Made by a program: the position numbers and the translations under genes. Positions 8,656 through 17,540 of a DNA stretch of 64,000 bases are shown here, one piece after another. The notes under the pieces were generated by a model. It worked only from the letters and a program-made list of their open reading frames with translations. It ran no database searches and was not told the origin of the DNA. Location: NCBI RefSeq assembly GCF_040712075.1, contig NZ_JBFCVL010000008.1, forward strand, positions 186,001-250,000, read 5' to 3'. This DNA comes from Fodinicurvata sp. EGI_FJ10296 (GTDB taxonomy: Bacteria > Pseudomonadota > Alphaproteobacteria > DSM-16000 > Inquilinaceae). Positions within the stretch are counted from its first letter, which is position 1. The number at the start of each line of letters is the position of its first letter.

Positions 8656-8764
8656 CAGCGGCGGACGGGACGATGATGGTACCGACAGGGACTGCGGCAC
8701 AGCGGATTCGTAACGAAAATACGCGGACCACCGGGTCCTTCCATACACGAAAGGCATTTCCGCA

Positions 8765-9511
8765 GTGGACATCCCCCGGATTTTCAACGTAACCGAAAGC
8801 GCTCACCGCATCCACAACCCGTTCACACCCGACAACCTCGCCACTCTCGGCGCGGCGTTGCGCCTGGAGCCAGAGACCCGTGTACTGGATCTTGGCAGCG
8901 GTTCGGGCGAGATGCTTTGCACCTGGGCCCGCGATCACGGGATTGGCGGCACCGGTATTGACATGAGCCAGTTATTCACCGAGCAAGCGGAACTGCGCGC
9001 TGAAGAACTCGGGGTCGCCGGTCGGGTCGAATTCATTCACGGCGACGCGGCCGGCTATGTAGCCGACGAAAAGGTCGGTGTAGCAGCCTGTCTCGGTGCC
9101 ACGTGGATCGGCGGGGGAGTCGCCGGGACGATCGGGCTGCTGGCGCAGAGCCTCCGCACCGGCGGGATTATCCTCATCGGCGAGCCGTACTGGCGCAAGT
9201 TGCCGCCCACGCAGGACGTTGCCAAGGGATGCCTCGCTGGGGCGATCTCGGACTTTCTCACGCTTCCAGGGCTACTCGCGTCTTTCGGCGACCTTGACTA
9301 TGACCTCGTGGAAATGGTGCTGGCGAACCAGGACGGCTGGGACAGGTACGAGGCGGCCAAGTGGCTCACAATGCGCCGGTGGCTCGACGCCAATCCCGAC
9401 GACGATTTCGCGAAAGAGGTTCGAGCCCAATTGACCTCGGAACCCGAACGCTACGCCACGTTCACGCGCGAATACCTGGGCTGGGGCGTGTTCGCACTGA
9501 TGGCGCGGTGA
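8765..9511 (+). CDS. Class I SAM-dependent methyltransferase
   Basis: A 248-residue methyltransferase with motif I VLDLGSGSGEML (near 40), an acidic ribose-binding segment (GTGIDMS), motif II HGDAAGYV and motif III LRTGGIILIGEPYW. It is a stand-alone SAM domain with no fused substrate domain; the target (small molecule or protein) cannot be inferred. The start is a GTG at 8765 without a strong ribosome-binding site. It lies 109 bases after the VCBS lipoprotein gene on the same strand; joint transcription is possible but unproven. Confidence 0.8.
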   Translation: MDIPRIFNVTESAHRIHNPFTPDNLATLGAALRLEPETRVLDLGSGSGEMLCTWARDHGIGGTGIDMSQLFTEQAELRAEELGVAGRVEFIHGDAAGYVADEKVGVAACLGATWIGGGVAGTIGLLAQSLRTGGIILIGEPYWRKLPPTQDVAKGCLAGAISDFLTLPGLLASFGDLDYDLVEMVLANQDGWDRYEAAKWLTMRRWLDANPDDDFAKEVRAQLTSEPERYATFTREYLGWGVFALMAR

Positions 9512-9797
9512 TGTGAGACAGGCAGCATCCGGCGGATCGTCAATGCCGGTACCCGGGGACGGTACTCGGGGGCGGCACAACCTTCGCGGCACCGCCCATT
9601 CCGCCACCGCCAAACGACATGCCTTTTTTTGCCACTCCCTGAAAAGAGCAACTTCGCATTTCCGTCGACCTCGGAAACCACTCGTCACCAAAACCTAGTG
9701 ATTGAAGGCCCGGCGCTTTTAACGCATCGTTCTAAAATGCCCTCGTTGGGAGACGGGAACGGCAGACAATACGGAAAAATCGCGACAGGAGCATTCG
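9512..9797. other. Intergenic region before the BCCT transporter
   Basis: These 286 bases hold no gene I can support. Around 9568-9594 a GC-rich segment could form a weak hairpin (GGGCGG with CCGCCC), and a run of seven T lies near 9620, so a terminator for the methyltransferase gene is possible but imperfect. The last 80 bases are less GC-rich and probably contain the promoter of the downstream gene; no clear -35/-10 pair was found. Confidence 0.3.
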
Positions 9798-11885
9798 ATG
9801 GCCCCTAACACCGATAAGAACGAGGGCACGTCGGAGCCCCGCGATCGCATCAACCCCATTGTCTTCTTCGGATCGGCCATCGGTATCGTGGTCTTCACGC
9901 TGTGGACCATGGTCTTCACCGACACGGCCAGCGCCGCGATCAACGCAGTTCTGGCCTGGATTTCAGACAGTTTCGGCTGGTTCTACTTCGTCGCCGTCGT
10001 CGTCTATCTGGTCTTTGTCATCGCGATCGGTCTGTCGCGCTATGGCAAGATCCGGCTTGGCCCGGACCATTCCACGCCAGAATTCAACGTCGTAACCTGG
10101 GCCGCCATGTTGTTCGCGGCCGGCATCGGCATCGACCTGCTGTTTTTTTCGGTCGCCGAACCGGTCAGCCATTTCCTGGCCCCGCCCGACGGCGAGCCCG
10201 GAACCGTCGAAGCCGCCCGCCGAGCCATGCAACTGACCTTTCTGCACTGGGGTCTTTCAGGGTGGGGAATCTACACCCTTGTCGGCATGTCGCTGGCCTA
10301 TTTCAGCTACCGCCACGGGCTTCCGCTCACGATCCGCTCGGCGCTCTATCCGATCTTCGGCCGGCGCATCGAGGGCGCGATCGGGCACACCGTAGACATC
10401 GCTGCCGTGCTGGGCACCGTTTTCGGCATCGCCACCAGTCTGGGTATCGGCATCATCCAGTTGAATTTCGGCCTGAACTATATGTTCGGCATTCCGGAAA
10501 GCACGCTGACCCAGGCGACTCTGGCCGTCGTCATCGTGGTCTTCGCCGCCATTTCGGCCGTGACCGGCGTCGACAGGGGCATTCGCCGGCTGTCAGAATT
10601 CAATATGCTGCTTGCCCTGCTGTTGCTGATCTTCATTCTGGTCACGGGCAAGACCCTGTTTCTGCTCAATACCCTCGTGACCAATGTCGGCGACTACCTT
10701 TCCAACTTCGTCAGCTTGTCCTTCAACACCTACGCTTTTGAGCCGCCCACTGACTGGCTGAATGCCTGGACGGTGTTCTTCTGGGCGTGGTGGATCGCCT
10801 GGGGGCCCTTCGTCGGCCTGTTCCTGGCCCGCATCTCGCGGGGGCGTACGATTCGCCAATTCGTGGCCGGCACTCTGATCCTGCCACTCGCCTTCATGAT
10901 GGCGTGGATGTCGACCATCGGAAACAGTGCCATAGACATGGTCATGTTCGGCACCAACGTCGCCGATTTCGGCGAGCAGGCCATGAACAACCCCGGTTCG
11001 GCCATCTATCTTTTCCTGGAAGGGGTCCCCTGGTTCGGCCTGACGGCAGTGGTGGTGACGATCCTGGCCATCGTGTTTTTCGTCACCTCCGGCGACTCCG
11101 GGTCGCTTGTTCTTTCCAACCTGACATCCGTGCTCACCGACCCTAACCATGACGCGCCCTCGTGGATGCGGATCACATGGGCGGCGATCATTGGGTTGCT
11201 GACGCTGGCGCTGCTGCTCGCCGGCGGTCTGGGCGCGCTTCAGAGTACCGTTGTCATCATGGGCTTGCCGTTTGCCTTTGTCCTGTTTGCGATGATGGCG
11301 GGGCTCTATCGGGCACTGAAGGTCGAGGGTCTGAAGGAAGACAGTCACCGAAACAGCATGGCCGGACAGCTATCGGGAAGGATCGCGCCGGGCGAGACGG
11401 CAGCCGGCAACTGGCGCCAGCGTCTGCTCCGGGCCATGACATTCCCCGATCAACGGCAGGCCGTCCGGTTCCTGCGCGAGACTGGCAGACCGGCCATGAA
11501 CCAGATTGCCAGCGTTCTGGAGGAAAAAGGGTACCGTGCGGAGATTGGCGGCGGTACGGGCGGCGCCACCCCGAACGAGGATCATCTCGCGCTGAACGTA
11601 CCGCTCGGCGACGAACAGGATTTCACCTATCAGATCTGGCCGCTGCCTTGCGCCATGCCCGCCTTCTCGGTTCGCGACACGCATGCCGGGACCCGGTACT
11701 ACCGTCTGGAAGTGCACATCAATGAAGGAAGCCAGGGCTACGACGTATACGGCTATACGCAGGGCCAGCTGATCGCGGACATCCTGGACCAGTTCGAACG
11801 GCACCTTCATTTCCTGCACGCACAGCGGGAAACACCGGGCCGCAACGCCATCATGCCCGACGATCCAGCCACCGCGGGCCGGTAA
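9798..11885 (+). CDS. betT: BCCT transporter, BetT type (choline/betaine)
   Basis: A 695-residue betaine/carnitine/choline transporter driven by ion gradients. The BCCT core (about 15-510) has 12 predicted helices with the glycine-rich segment FAAGIGID and the aromatic signature WWIAWGPFVGLFLARISRGR (helix 8 region). The remaining 185 residues are a soluble C-terminal domain of the kind found in BetT and involved in osmotic control. Choline or another trimethylammonium compound is the family substrate; the exact ligand is inferred. It precedes a dehydratase gene by 28 bases, which could mean joint use of one imported compound. No bet oxidation genes are nearby. Confidence 0.88.
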   Translation: MAPNTDKNEGTSEPRDRINPIVFFGSAIGIVVFTLWTMVFTDTASAAINAVLAWISDSFGWFYFVAVVVYLVFVIAIGLSRYGKIRLGPDHSTPEFNVVTWAAMLFAAGIGIDLLFFSVAEPVSHFLAPPDGEPGTVEAARRAMQLTFLHWGLSGWGIYTLVGMSLAYFSYRHGLPLTIRSALYPIFGRRIEGAIGHTVDIAAVLGTVFGIATSLGIGIIQLNFGLNYMFGIPESTLTQATLAVVIVVFAAISAVTGVDRGIRRLSEFNMLLALLLLIFILVTGKTLFLLNTLVTNVGDYLSNFVSLSFNTYAFEPPTDWLNAWTVFFWAWWIAWGPFVGLFLARISRGRTIRQFVAGTLILPLAFMMAWMSTIGNSAIDMVMFGTNVADFGEQAMNNPGSAIYLFLEGVPWFGLTAVVVTILAIVFFVTSGDSGSLVLSNLTSVLTDPNHDAPSWMRITWAAIIGLLTLALLLAGGLGALQSTVVIMGLPFAFVLFAMMAGLYRALKVEGLKEDSHRNSMAGQLSGRIAPGETAAGNWRQRLLRAMTFPDQRQAVRFLRETGRPAMNQIASVLEEKGYRAEIGGGTGGATPNEDHLALNVPLGDEQDFTYQIWPLPCAMPAFSVRDTHAGTRYYRLEVHINEGSQGYDVYGYTQGQLIADILDQFERHLHFLHAQRETPGRNAIMPDDPATAGR

Positions 11886-11913
11886 CGGAAACACTCATGC
11901 AGGTCTCGCAGCC

Positions 11914-13023
11914 ATGAAGATTACCGCCCTGAGGACGTTCATACTGCATGTCCCGGTCACCCGGGGCGGCATTGCCGACAGCCTTCACAGCCTGACCCAC
12001 TGGGGGGCGCCGGGCGTCATGATCGAGACCGATGCCGGCATCACCGGTTACGGCTATTCCGGAACCCACGCGCATCTGGCGTCCGACCGCCTGATCACGC
12101 AATGCATCGAGACCTGCCTGGCCGAGGTTGTCCTGGGCCGCAATCCGCTGGAAGTGACGGCCCTATGGCGGGCGATGGAACGATTCCCGCCCATTCAGTG
12201 GGTGGGGCGCGGCGGCATTACCCAACTGGCTATAGGCGCAATCGATGTCGCGCTTTGGGATATCAAGGCCAAGGCCGCCAGCCAGCCGCTCTGGCAGCAT
12301 CTCGGCGGGCGAGCCCGGTCAATCCGGGCCTACAACAGCGATGGCGGCTGGATGAACTGGCCGATCGAGACGCTGGTATCCGACTGCCGGAAGCTGGTCG
12401 AAGAGGACGGCTTCACCGGCCTGAAACTCAAGGTCGGGCACGATCTGCTGTCCGACGACATCAGGCGCCTGGAAGCCGTTCGTGATGCGATCGGCGAAGC
12501 CCCGACCCTTGCCGTCGACGCCAATGGCCGCATGGACCTGCCAACCGCCATCCGTTTCGGCCGGGCGATGCAGGATAACGACGTCCTGTGGTTCGAAGAG
12601 CCGCTCTGGTACGACGATGTTGCGAGCCACAAGCGGCTTGCGGAGTCGATCGCAACACCCATCGCGCTCGGCGAGCAGTTATACCTGCCGCACAATTTCC
12701 AGACATTCTTCGATGCCGGGGCCCTCCACTTCGCGCAGCCAGACGTCGCAAGACTGGGCGGCGTAACACCCTGGCTGCAGGTTGCGGACATGGCGCTGAA
12801 CCGCGGACTGCCGGTCGTCTCCCATGTCGGCGACATGATGCAGACGCACATCCACACGGCCATCGGCCATCCGGCCTGCACGATGCTGGAATACATTCCG
12901 TGGATGCAGGATTGCTTCGTCGAACCGGCCACCGTCGAAGATGGCTATTTCCTGGTGCCGCAGGAACCGGGCGCGGGAACGACACTGCGCCCGGATGCGC
13001 TGGAACGGTTCGGCGTGCCCTAG
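11914..13023 (+). CDS. Mandelate racemase/muconate lactonizing family dehydratase
   Basis: A 369-residue enolase-superfamily enzyme that should abstract an alpha proton from a carboxylate with Mg2+. The catalytic Lys pair is in LKLKVG (near 172); metal ligands are in VDANG, FEEPL and LGEQ; the His-Asp dyad of the mandelate racemase subgroup is present as QPD and VVSHVG. LEYIPW near 330 resembles acid-sugar dehydratases. The exact substrate cannot be read from sequence; a sugar acid or similar hydroxyacid is likely. It follows the betT-like gene by 28 bases. Its stop shares the palindrome CTAG with the stop of the convergent phospholipase D gene. Confidence 0.85.
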   Translation: MKITALRTFILHVPVTRGGIADSLHSLTHWGAPGVMIETDAGITGYGYSGTHAHLASDRLITQCIETCLAEVVLGRNPLEVTALWRAMERFPPIQWVGRGGITQLAIGAIDVALWDIKAKAASQPLWQHLGGRARSIRAYNSDGGWMNWPIETLVSDCRKLVEEDGFTGLKLKVGHDLLSDDIRRLEAVRDAIGEAPTLAVDANGRMDLPTAIRFGRAMQDNDVLWFEEPLWYDDVASHKRLAESIATPIALGEQLYLPHNFQTFFDAGALHFAQPDVARLGGVTPWLQVADMALNRGLPVVSHVGDMMQTHIHTAIGHPACTMLEYIPWMQDCFVEPATVEDGYFLVPQEPGAGTTLRPDALERFGVP

Positions 13024-14072
13024 AGCCGTTGTGACGACGCCAGATCCTCATCCATCCGGGCCGCCAGCGCCTGATACAGCTGCGGCGAAGTGCTGAACAC
13101 GCCGCTTTCAAGGTTCAGCCTGCAACTGAGCAGGTCGAGGTTGAAACTGCTGACCGACGACCAGTGCCCATCGATCAGGGCGACCTTGGCGTGAAGCATG
13201 CCGGCTGTATAGCCGCGCACTTCGACACCCCGGCGCTGCAGGGCGTGGGCGAACCGATGACCGATCGTGTCCACGACGCGATGATCGCTTCTGGCCGGCA
13301 TCAGGATCGATACCTTGACGCCCCGCCGGGCGGCCCCGGTCAACGCCCGCCAGAGTCGCCGGTCGGGAAACAGATAGGGGGTGGTCAGGTACACGCTTTG
13401 TTGCGCGCCTGAAATCTTCTTCGGCACTGTCTCGCGCAGATTGGGCTCCGACCGCACGAACGGGCCACTTACGGCATAGGACCAGCGGTGCTCCAGGGAT
13501 GCACCTTCATCGATTTCCGGCGGCGCGTTGTCGATCACGCCGTCATGGGCATCCAGCCAGGCGCGCTCGAACTCTGATGCGATCGCCCATGGAAGAGGCC
13601 CGTCGATGCGTATCACCGTGTCGCGCCAGTTGGTCATGCGGTCGGCATAGCACGAACCGCCGACCATGACCTGCGCGCGGTCGCAGATCAGCGTCTTGCG
13701 ATGCAGACGGCGGGCACTCCTGATCGGCCGGCGCAGAAAGCGGCCCGCCCCGTTATAAAGCGCGATCTGCCCCCCGGCGCGGCACACCCGGCGCCCGGCA
13801 TCGCTGCGGGGCAGGCCATGACTGCCGAACGCGTCGGCCAGAATCCGGACATCGACGCCCTTGCGCGCCTTCGCCGCCAGCAGGTCCAGCAGGCGACCGC
13901 CCACGCCCTTCGTTTCAAAGATGTACTGTTCCAGTTCGATGCTGCGCTCGGCGGCATCGCACTGCTCGAACACCGCCTGCCATATGGAATCGTTGTTCTG
14001 ATACAGGTCCCATCGGGGCTCCGGAACGCTCCAATGTGAACGATGGACAAAGGGATCTGGGATATCGGGCAT
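13020..14072 (-). CDS. Phospholipase D-like protein (cardiolipin synthase type)
   Basis: A 350-residue protein with two complete HKD motifs: HRKTLICD (about 124) and HAKVALID (about 297), the two half-sites of a phospholipase D active site. It lacks the N-terminal membrane helices of ClsA, so it resembles ClsB/ClsC-like enzymes that make cardiolipin or related phospholipids by phosphatidyl transfer. The start at 14072 has only a weak ribosome-binding site. It converges on the dehydratase gene with a 4-base overlap in which both genes use the same CTAG for their stops, leaving no room for a terminator between them. Confidence 0.87.
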   Translation of the reverse strand: MPDIPDPFVHRSHWSVPEPRWDLYQNNDSIWQAVFEQCDAAERSIELEQYIFETKGVGGRLLDLLAAKARKGVDVRILADAFGSHGLPRSDAGRRVCRAGGQIALYNGAGRFLRRPIRSARRLHRKTLICDRAQVMVGGSCYADRMTNWRDTVIRIDGPLPWAIASEFERAWLDAHDGVIDNAPPEIDEGASLEHRWSYAVSGPFVRSEPNLRETVPKKISGAQQSVYLTTPYLFPDRRLWRALTGAARRGVKVSILMPARSDHRVVDTIGHRFAHALQRRGVEVRGYTAGMLHAKVALIDGHWSSVSSFNLDLLSCRLNLESGVFSTSPQLYQALAARMDEDLASSQRL

Positions 14073-14310
14073 TCTTGATGAACACAGAGAAAGCGGCGAT
14101 TGTTCCCGCGACCGTCGTTACCTTTTCAACCACGAGATTGACAATACCGGCCCGCCTCGCCCACTGTCTGAAGTCCCGGCGTCGCGGGCGGATCCGGGTG
14201 AGGATAGCACTGTCCGACTCCCCTTTGTCCGCGCCGCTGCGATCATGCCACAACCCGTTCGCGGTCGAAACGCCGACCGCTGCGATTGCCGTGCGGAGCG
14301 AGTGCCCCCC

Positions 14311-17300
14311 GTGAGCGTATCCGAAAAGCCAGACTCAAAGCCGAAATCCGCCCCGCTATCCGGTGATGCCCTGGCCGCAACAGCGGTTCCGGATCAGCCG
14401 GACGGATCCAGCCCGCCGCCCTTCGTCACTGACATGCGTGCCCGTCTTTCCCCCGATGACGACGCGCTGCGGGGGCCAGCCCTTTTCCCGAAAAAGGAAA
14501 GCGGCGAGCGGTTGTCGCCGTTGGTCGCGGAACTGACCGAAACGCTGGAGAAGCTCGAACTGGGCCGATCGACCGACCCGTTCACCAACCCGGTTCTGCT
14601 GCTGTCGCTCGACCTGTCCAAACGGCTGGAAAGGGGCCAGATCAGCTATGGCGATCTGGAGCAACTGACCCAGTATCTCAGCACCGACGGCATGCTGGAA
14701 CGGGCTGCCCGGCTGCGACGCTATCTGGGCGAGACCGACCCGGATCAGAACCGTCGGCATCTGAGCACCATCCTGCAGACGCTAAGCCGTGCTGCCGGCG
14801 TTGATGGCGGCGAACGGGTCCCGTTCGAGCAGTTCAAGGCCCTTGCCGAACGTGAATACTTCGGTCTGGTCATCACGGCCCACCCGACATTCAATCTGTC
14901 CACGCCGCTGATGCGGGCGCTGGCCGATCTGGCGGTCGGCCGGGGCGGCGACGGCGCACCGCTTACTGCCGATCAGGCGGACAAACTGCTGACGCTGGCC
15001 TGCAGGTCCGAGCACAGCCCCGACGCCGACATCAGCCTGTCGCGCGAACATGCCCTGTCGATGGAAGCAATCGTCAACATCCAGTCGGCACTGCGCGAGG
15101 TTTATGACGGCTTCTACCGCGTCGCGGCCGAGTCCTATCCCGACCGCTGGACCGAAGCCTCGCCGCGTCTGATGACGATCGCGAGCTGGGTCGGCTACGA
15201 TCTGGACGGCCGCTCGGACATCCTCTGGAGCGATTCACTGCAGAAGCGCCTCAAGCTTCAGGCCTTGCAATTCCAGCATTATCTGGAGGAGGTGCGCGCC
15301 CTGCATTCCATGGCCGGCCCCGAGGCCCGCGATCTGCTTGACACGCTCGACCTGATCGAAAGCCGGATTGCGCTGGCGCTGAGTCAGGTCACGGATGAAA
15401 TTGCGGCATTGGACGCGGCGGCGGCCGACCCGGCGAACGAGCGTGCCCGCATCCGCGCCCTGTCGAAACGCATGTACGACAGCCGCGCTCTGCGCCTGAC
15501 CGATGCCCGTAGCCTGATCGACATGGCCGACCGCGCCATCCTCAAGGCCCGCGAGCGCCTGAACGAGGGGGGCCAGAACGGGGCTCCGACCGATCCGGAT
15601 GCCGCGGGCATGGTTCTGATCCGGCGGCTGTGCATCCTGCGCGCGGAATTCGCCAATCACGGTCTGGGTCTCGCCCACACGCATGTGCGGATCAACTCGA
15701 CCCAGATGCACAACTCGATCCGCAAGGCGGTCGGACTGGTGACGGACCCCAATGACCCCCGCTACCGGGTTTCCTATCTCGACAAGATCAACGCCCTGCT
15801 GGCCGACGCCAAGCCGGTCAGCATCAATTTCGGATCGGTCGTGGCCGAACGAACCTCGGCAAAGCGGCTGTTCATGGTCCTGGCGCAGATGCTGAAATAC
15901 TGCGACAGCACCGCGCCGATCCGGTTCCTGATCGCCGAAAGCGAAAGCGCCTTTACCTGTCTGGCGGCGCTTTATTACGCCAAACTGTTCGGCGTCGAGG
16001 AACACATCGACATTTCACCGCTGTTCGAAACGGAAAAGGCGCTGGAAGCCGGCAGCCGGATGATCGAGCAGTTGCTCGATAATCCCCACTATCTGGCCTA
16101 TGTAAAGCAGCGCGGCCGCATCTGCATCCAGACCGGTTACTCCGATGCGGGCCGCTATCTCGGTCAGACGCCTGCCGCCGCCTCGATCGAACGGCTGCGC
16201 CTGCGACTGGTCACGGTCATGGCCCGGCGCGGCCTGCACGACATCCAGTTGCTGATCTTCGACACCCACGGCGAAAGCATCGGCCGCGGCGGACACCCGG
16301 CGGGGTTCGAGGACCGCCTGTCCTATATCGATACCGCCGCCTCGCGCGGCTATATGGCCGACAAGAATGTCGCCTTCAAACAGGAAATGAGCTTTCAGGG
16401 CGGCGACGGCTATCTGATGTTCGTCAACCCGACCAGCGCACTCGCCGCCGTGACACGGATCCTGGAGCATTCGCTGCGGACCGGCGACAACTCCAACGAC
16501 GATCCGTTCTATGACGAGTCCGCCTATATCCGCGAGTTCTTCACGACGGTAAAGGAATTCCAGGTCGGCCTGATGAAAGACGGCAACTATGGCGTGTTGC
16601 TGTCGGCTTTCGGCGCCAATCTGCTGTTCCAGTCGGGGAGCCGGGCATTCAAACGCCAGCACGAAGACCCTTCCAAGGTCGATGAAGCCCATCCCAGTCA
16701 GTTCCGGGCAATCCCCCATAATGGCGTTCTGCAGCAACTCGGCCTGCTGGCGAACTCGATCGGCGGGGTCGGCGCCGCAATCGCCAAGGACCCGGAGAAG
16801 TTCGCCGACCTCTATCCCCGCTCGCCGCGCCTTCGCCAGTTGATGGGGATCGTGGAATACGGCTGCGCGGCCAGCGACCCCGACGTGATGAAGGCCTATA
16901 TCGACAGCCTCGATCCGGGGTTGTGGCTCCTGCTGGCCGCCAGCACCGGCCCGCGCGAACGTCAGGAGCGTTTGCTGCGGCTCGCCGGCCATCTGGAACA
17001 GACGACGCTGCACGAACGCAAGAACCGCGTGTTCCGCCAGTTGTACCAGGATTTCACGGTGCTGGAACGATCGCTCGGGCTGGTCGACACCGGCTATGAA
17101 GGATGCGGCCCCGAGGGGTGCGGCGGCCTGATCTCCACCCGCTCCAGGTTGCATATGCGGTTGCTGCATGCAATTAGGCTGACGGCGATCCACGAGATAT
17201 TCGTGCTGGCCATGCAGATCCCGGAGTTCTCCAGCCGGCATGCGATCACTCCGCAGGAAGTCGTCATTCGGCTGCTTCATCTTGACGTTCCGGCCGTGGT

Positions 17301-17505
17301 CGAATTGCTGCGCGAGGTCTTCCCCCTGACCAGCGACGATGACGACCGGGCGTCGGACTATGGCGAGCCGGCGACTTATGCGGCCGACGACAGCCAGGAC
17401 TATCAGTACGAAAACGATGTCCTGTTCGGGCCGATGGAAGGACTGCATCGGCTGATCCGCCGCATTTCGTCGGCGACGACCCAGCACATCGGGTTTCTGG
17501 GCTAG
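14311..17505 (+). CDS. Divergent phosphoenolpyruvate carboxylase homologue
   Basis: A protein of about 1064 residues from the GTG at 14311 (GGAG 12 bases upstream; the frame is open to an ATG at 14245, which lacks a ribosome-binding site). The PEPC superfamily is seen in VITAHPT, the catalytic-His segment, in the following long helical domain, and in SIGRGGHP, matching the second half of the PEPC glycine-rich loop. The first half of that loop (GRGGT in classical enzymes) reads THGES, the GYSDSxKD segment reads GYSDAGRYLG with the Lys replaced by Arg, and the C-terminus is HIGFLG instead of the usual NTG. It may make oxaloacetate from PEP or be a variant with altered activity. pepN follows by 35 bases. 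Confidence 0.75.
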   Translation: MSVSEKPDSKPKSAPLSGDALAATAVPDQPDGSSPPPFVTDMRARLSPDDDALRGPALFPKKESGERLSPLVAELTETLEKLELGRSTDPFTNPVLLLSLDLSKRLERGQISYGDLEQLTQYLSTDGMLERAARLRRYLGETDPDQNRRHLSTILQTLSRAAGVDGGERVPFEQFKALAEREYFGLVITAHPTFNLSTPLMRALADLAVGRGGDGAPLTADQADKLLTLACRSEHSPDADISLSREHALSMEAIVNIQSALREVYDGFYRVAAESYPDRWTEASPRLMTIASWVGYDLDGRSDILWSDSLQKRLKLQALQFQHYLEEVRALHSMAGPEARDLLDTLDLIESRIALALSQVTDEIAALDAAAADPANERARIRALSKRMYDSRALRLTDARSLIDMADRAILKARERLNEGGQNGAPTDPDAAGMVLIRRLCILRAEFANHGLGLAHTHVRINSTQMHNSIRKAVGLVTDPNDPRYRVSYLDKINALLADAKPVSINFGSVVAERTSAKRLFMVLAQMLKYCDSTAPIRFLIAESESAFTCLAALYYAKLFGVEEHIDISPLFETEKALEAGSRMIEQLLDNPHYLAYVKQRGRICIQTGYSDAGRYLGQTPAAASIERLRLRLVTVMARRGLHDIQLLIFDTHGESIGRGGHPAGFEDRLSYIDTAASRGYMADKNVAFKQEMSFQGGDGYLMFVNPTSALAAVTRILEHSLRTGDNSNDDPFYDESAYIREFFTTVKEFQVGLMKDGNYGVLLSAFGANLLFQSGSRAFKRQHEDPSKVDEAHPSQFRAIPHNGVLQQLGLLANSIGGVGAAIAKDPEKFADLYPRSPRLRQLMGIVEYGCAASDPDVMKAYIDSLDPGLWLLLAASTGPRERQERLLRLAGHLEQTTLHERKNRVFRQLYQDFTVLERSLGLVDTGYEGCGPEGCGGLISTRSRLHMRLLHAIRLTAIHEIFVLAMQIPEFSSRHAITPQEVVIRLLHLDVPAVVELLREVFPLTSDDDDRASDYGEPATYAADDSQDYQYENDVLFGPMEGLHRLIRRISSATTQHIGFLG

Positions 17506-17540
17506 CACGAGACCCGACAGGTCAATAAGCGGAGAGTACG

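Noticed and set aside
6259..8787. A very long open frame antisense to zur, the zinc GTPase and the VCBS lipoprotein
   Set aside because: It is a by-product of GC-rich codon bias; its translation has no family features and the three genes on the other strand are well supported.
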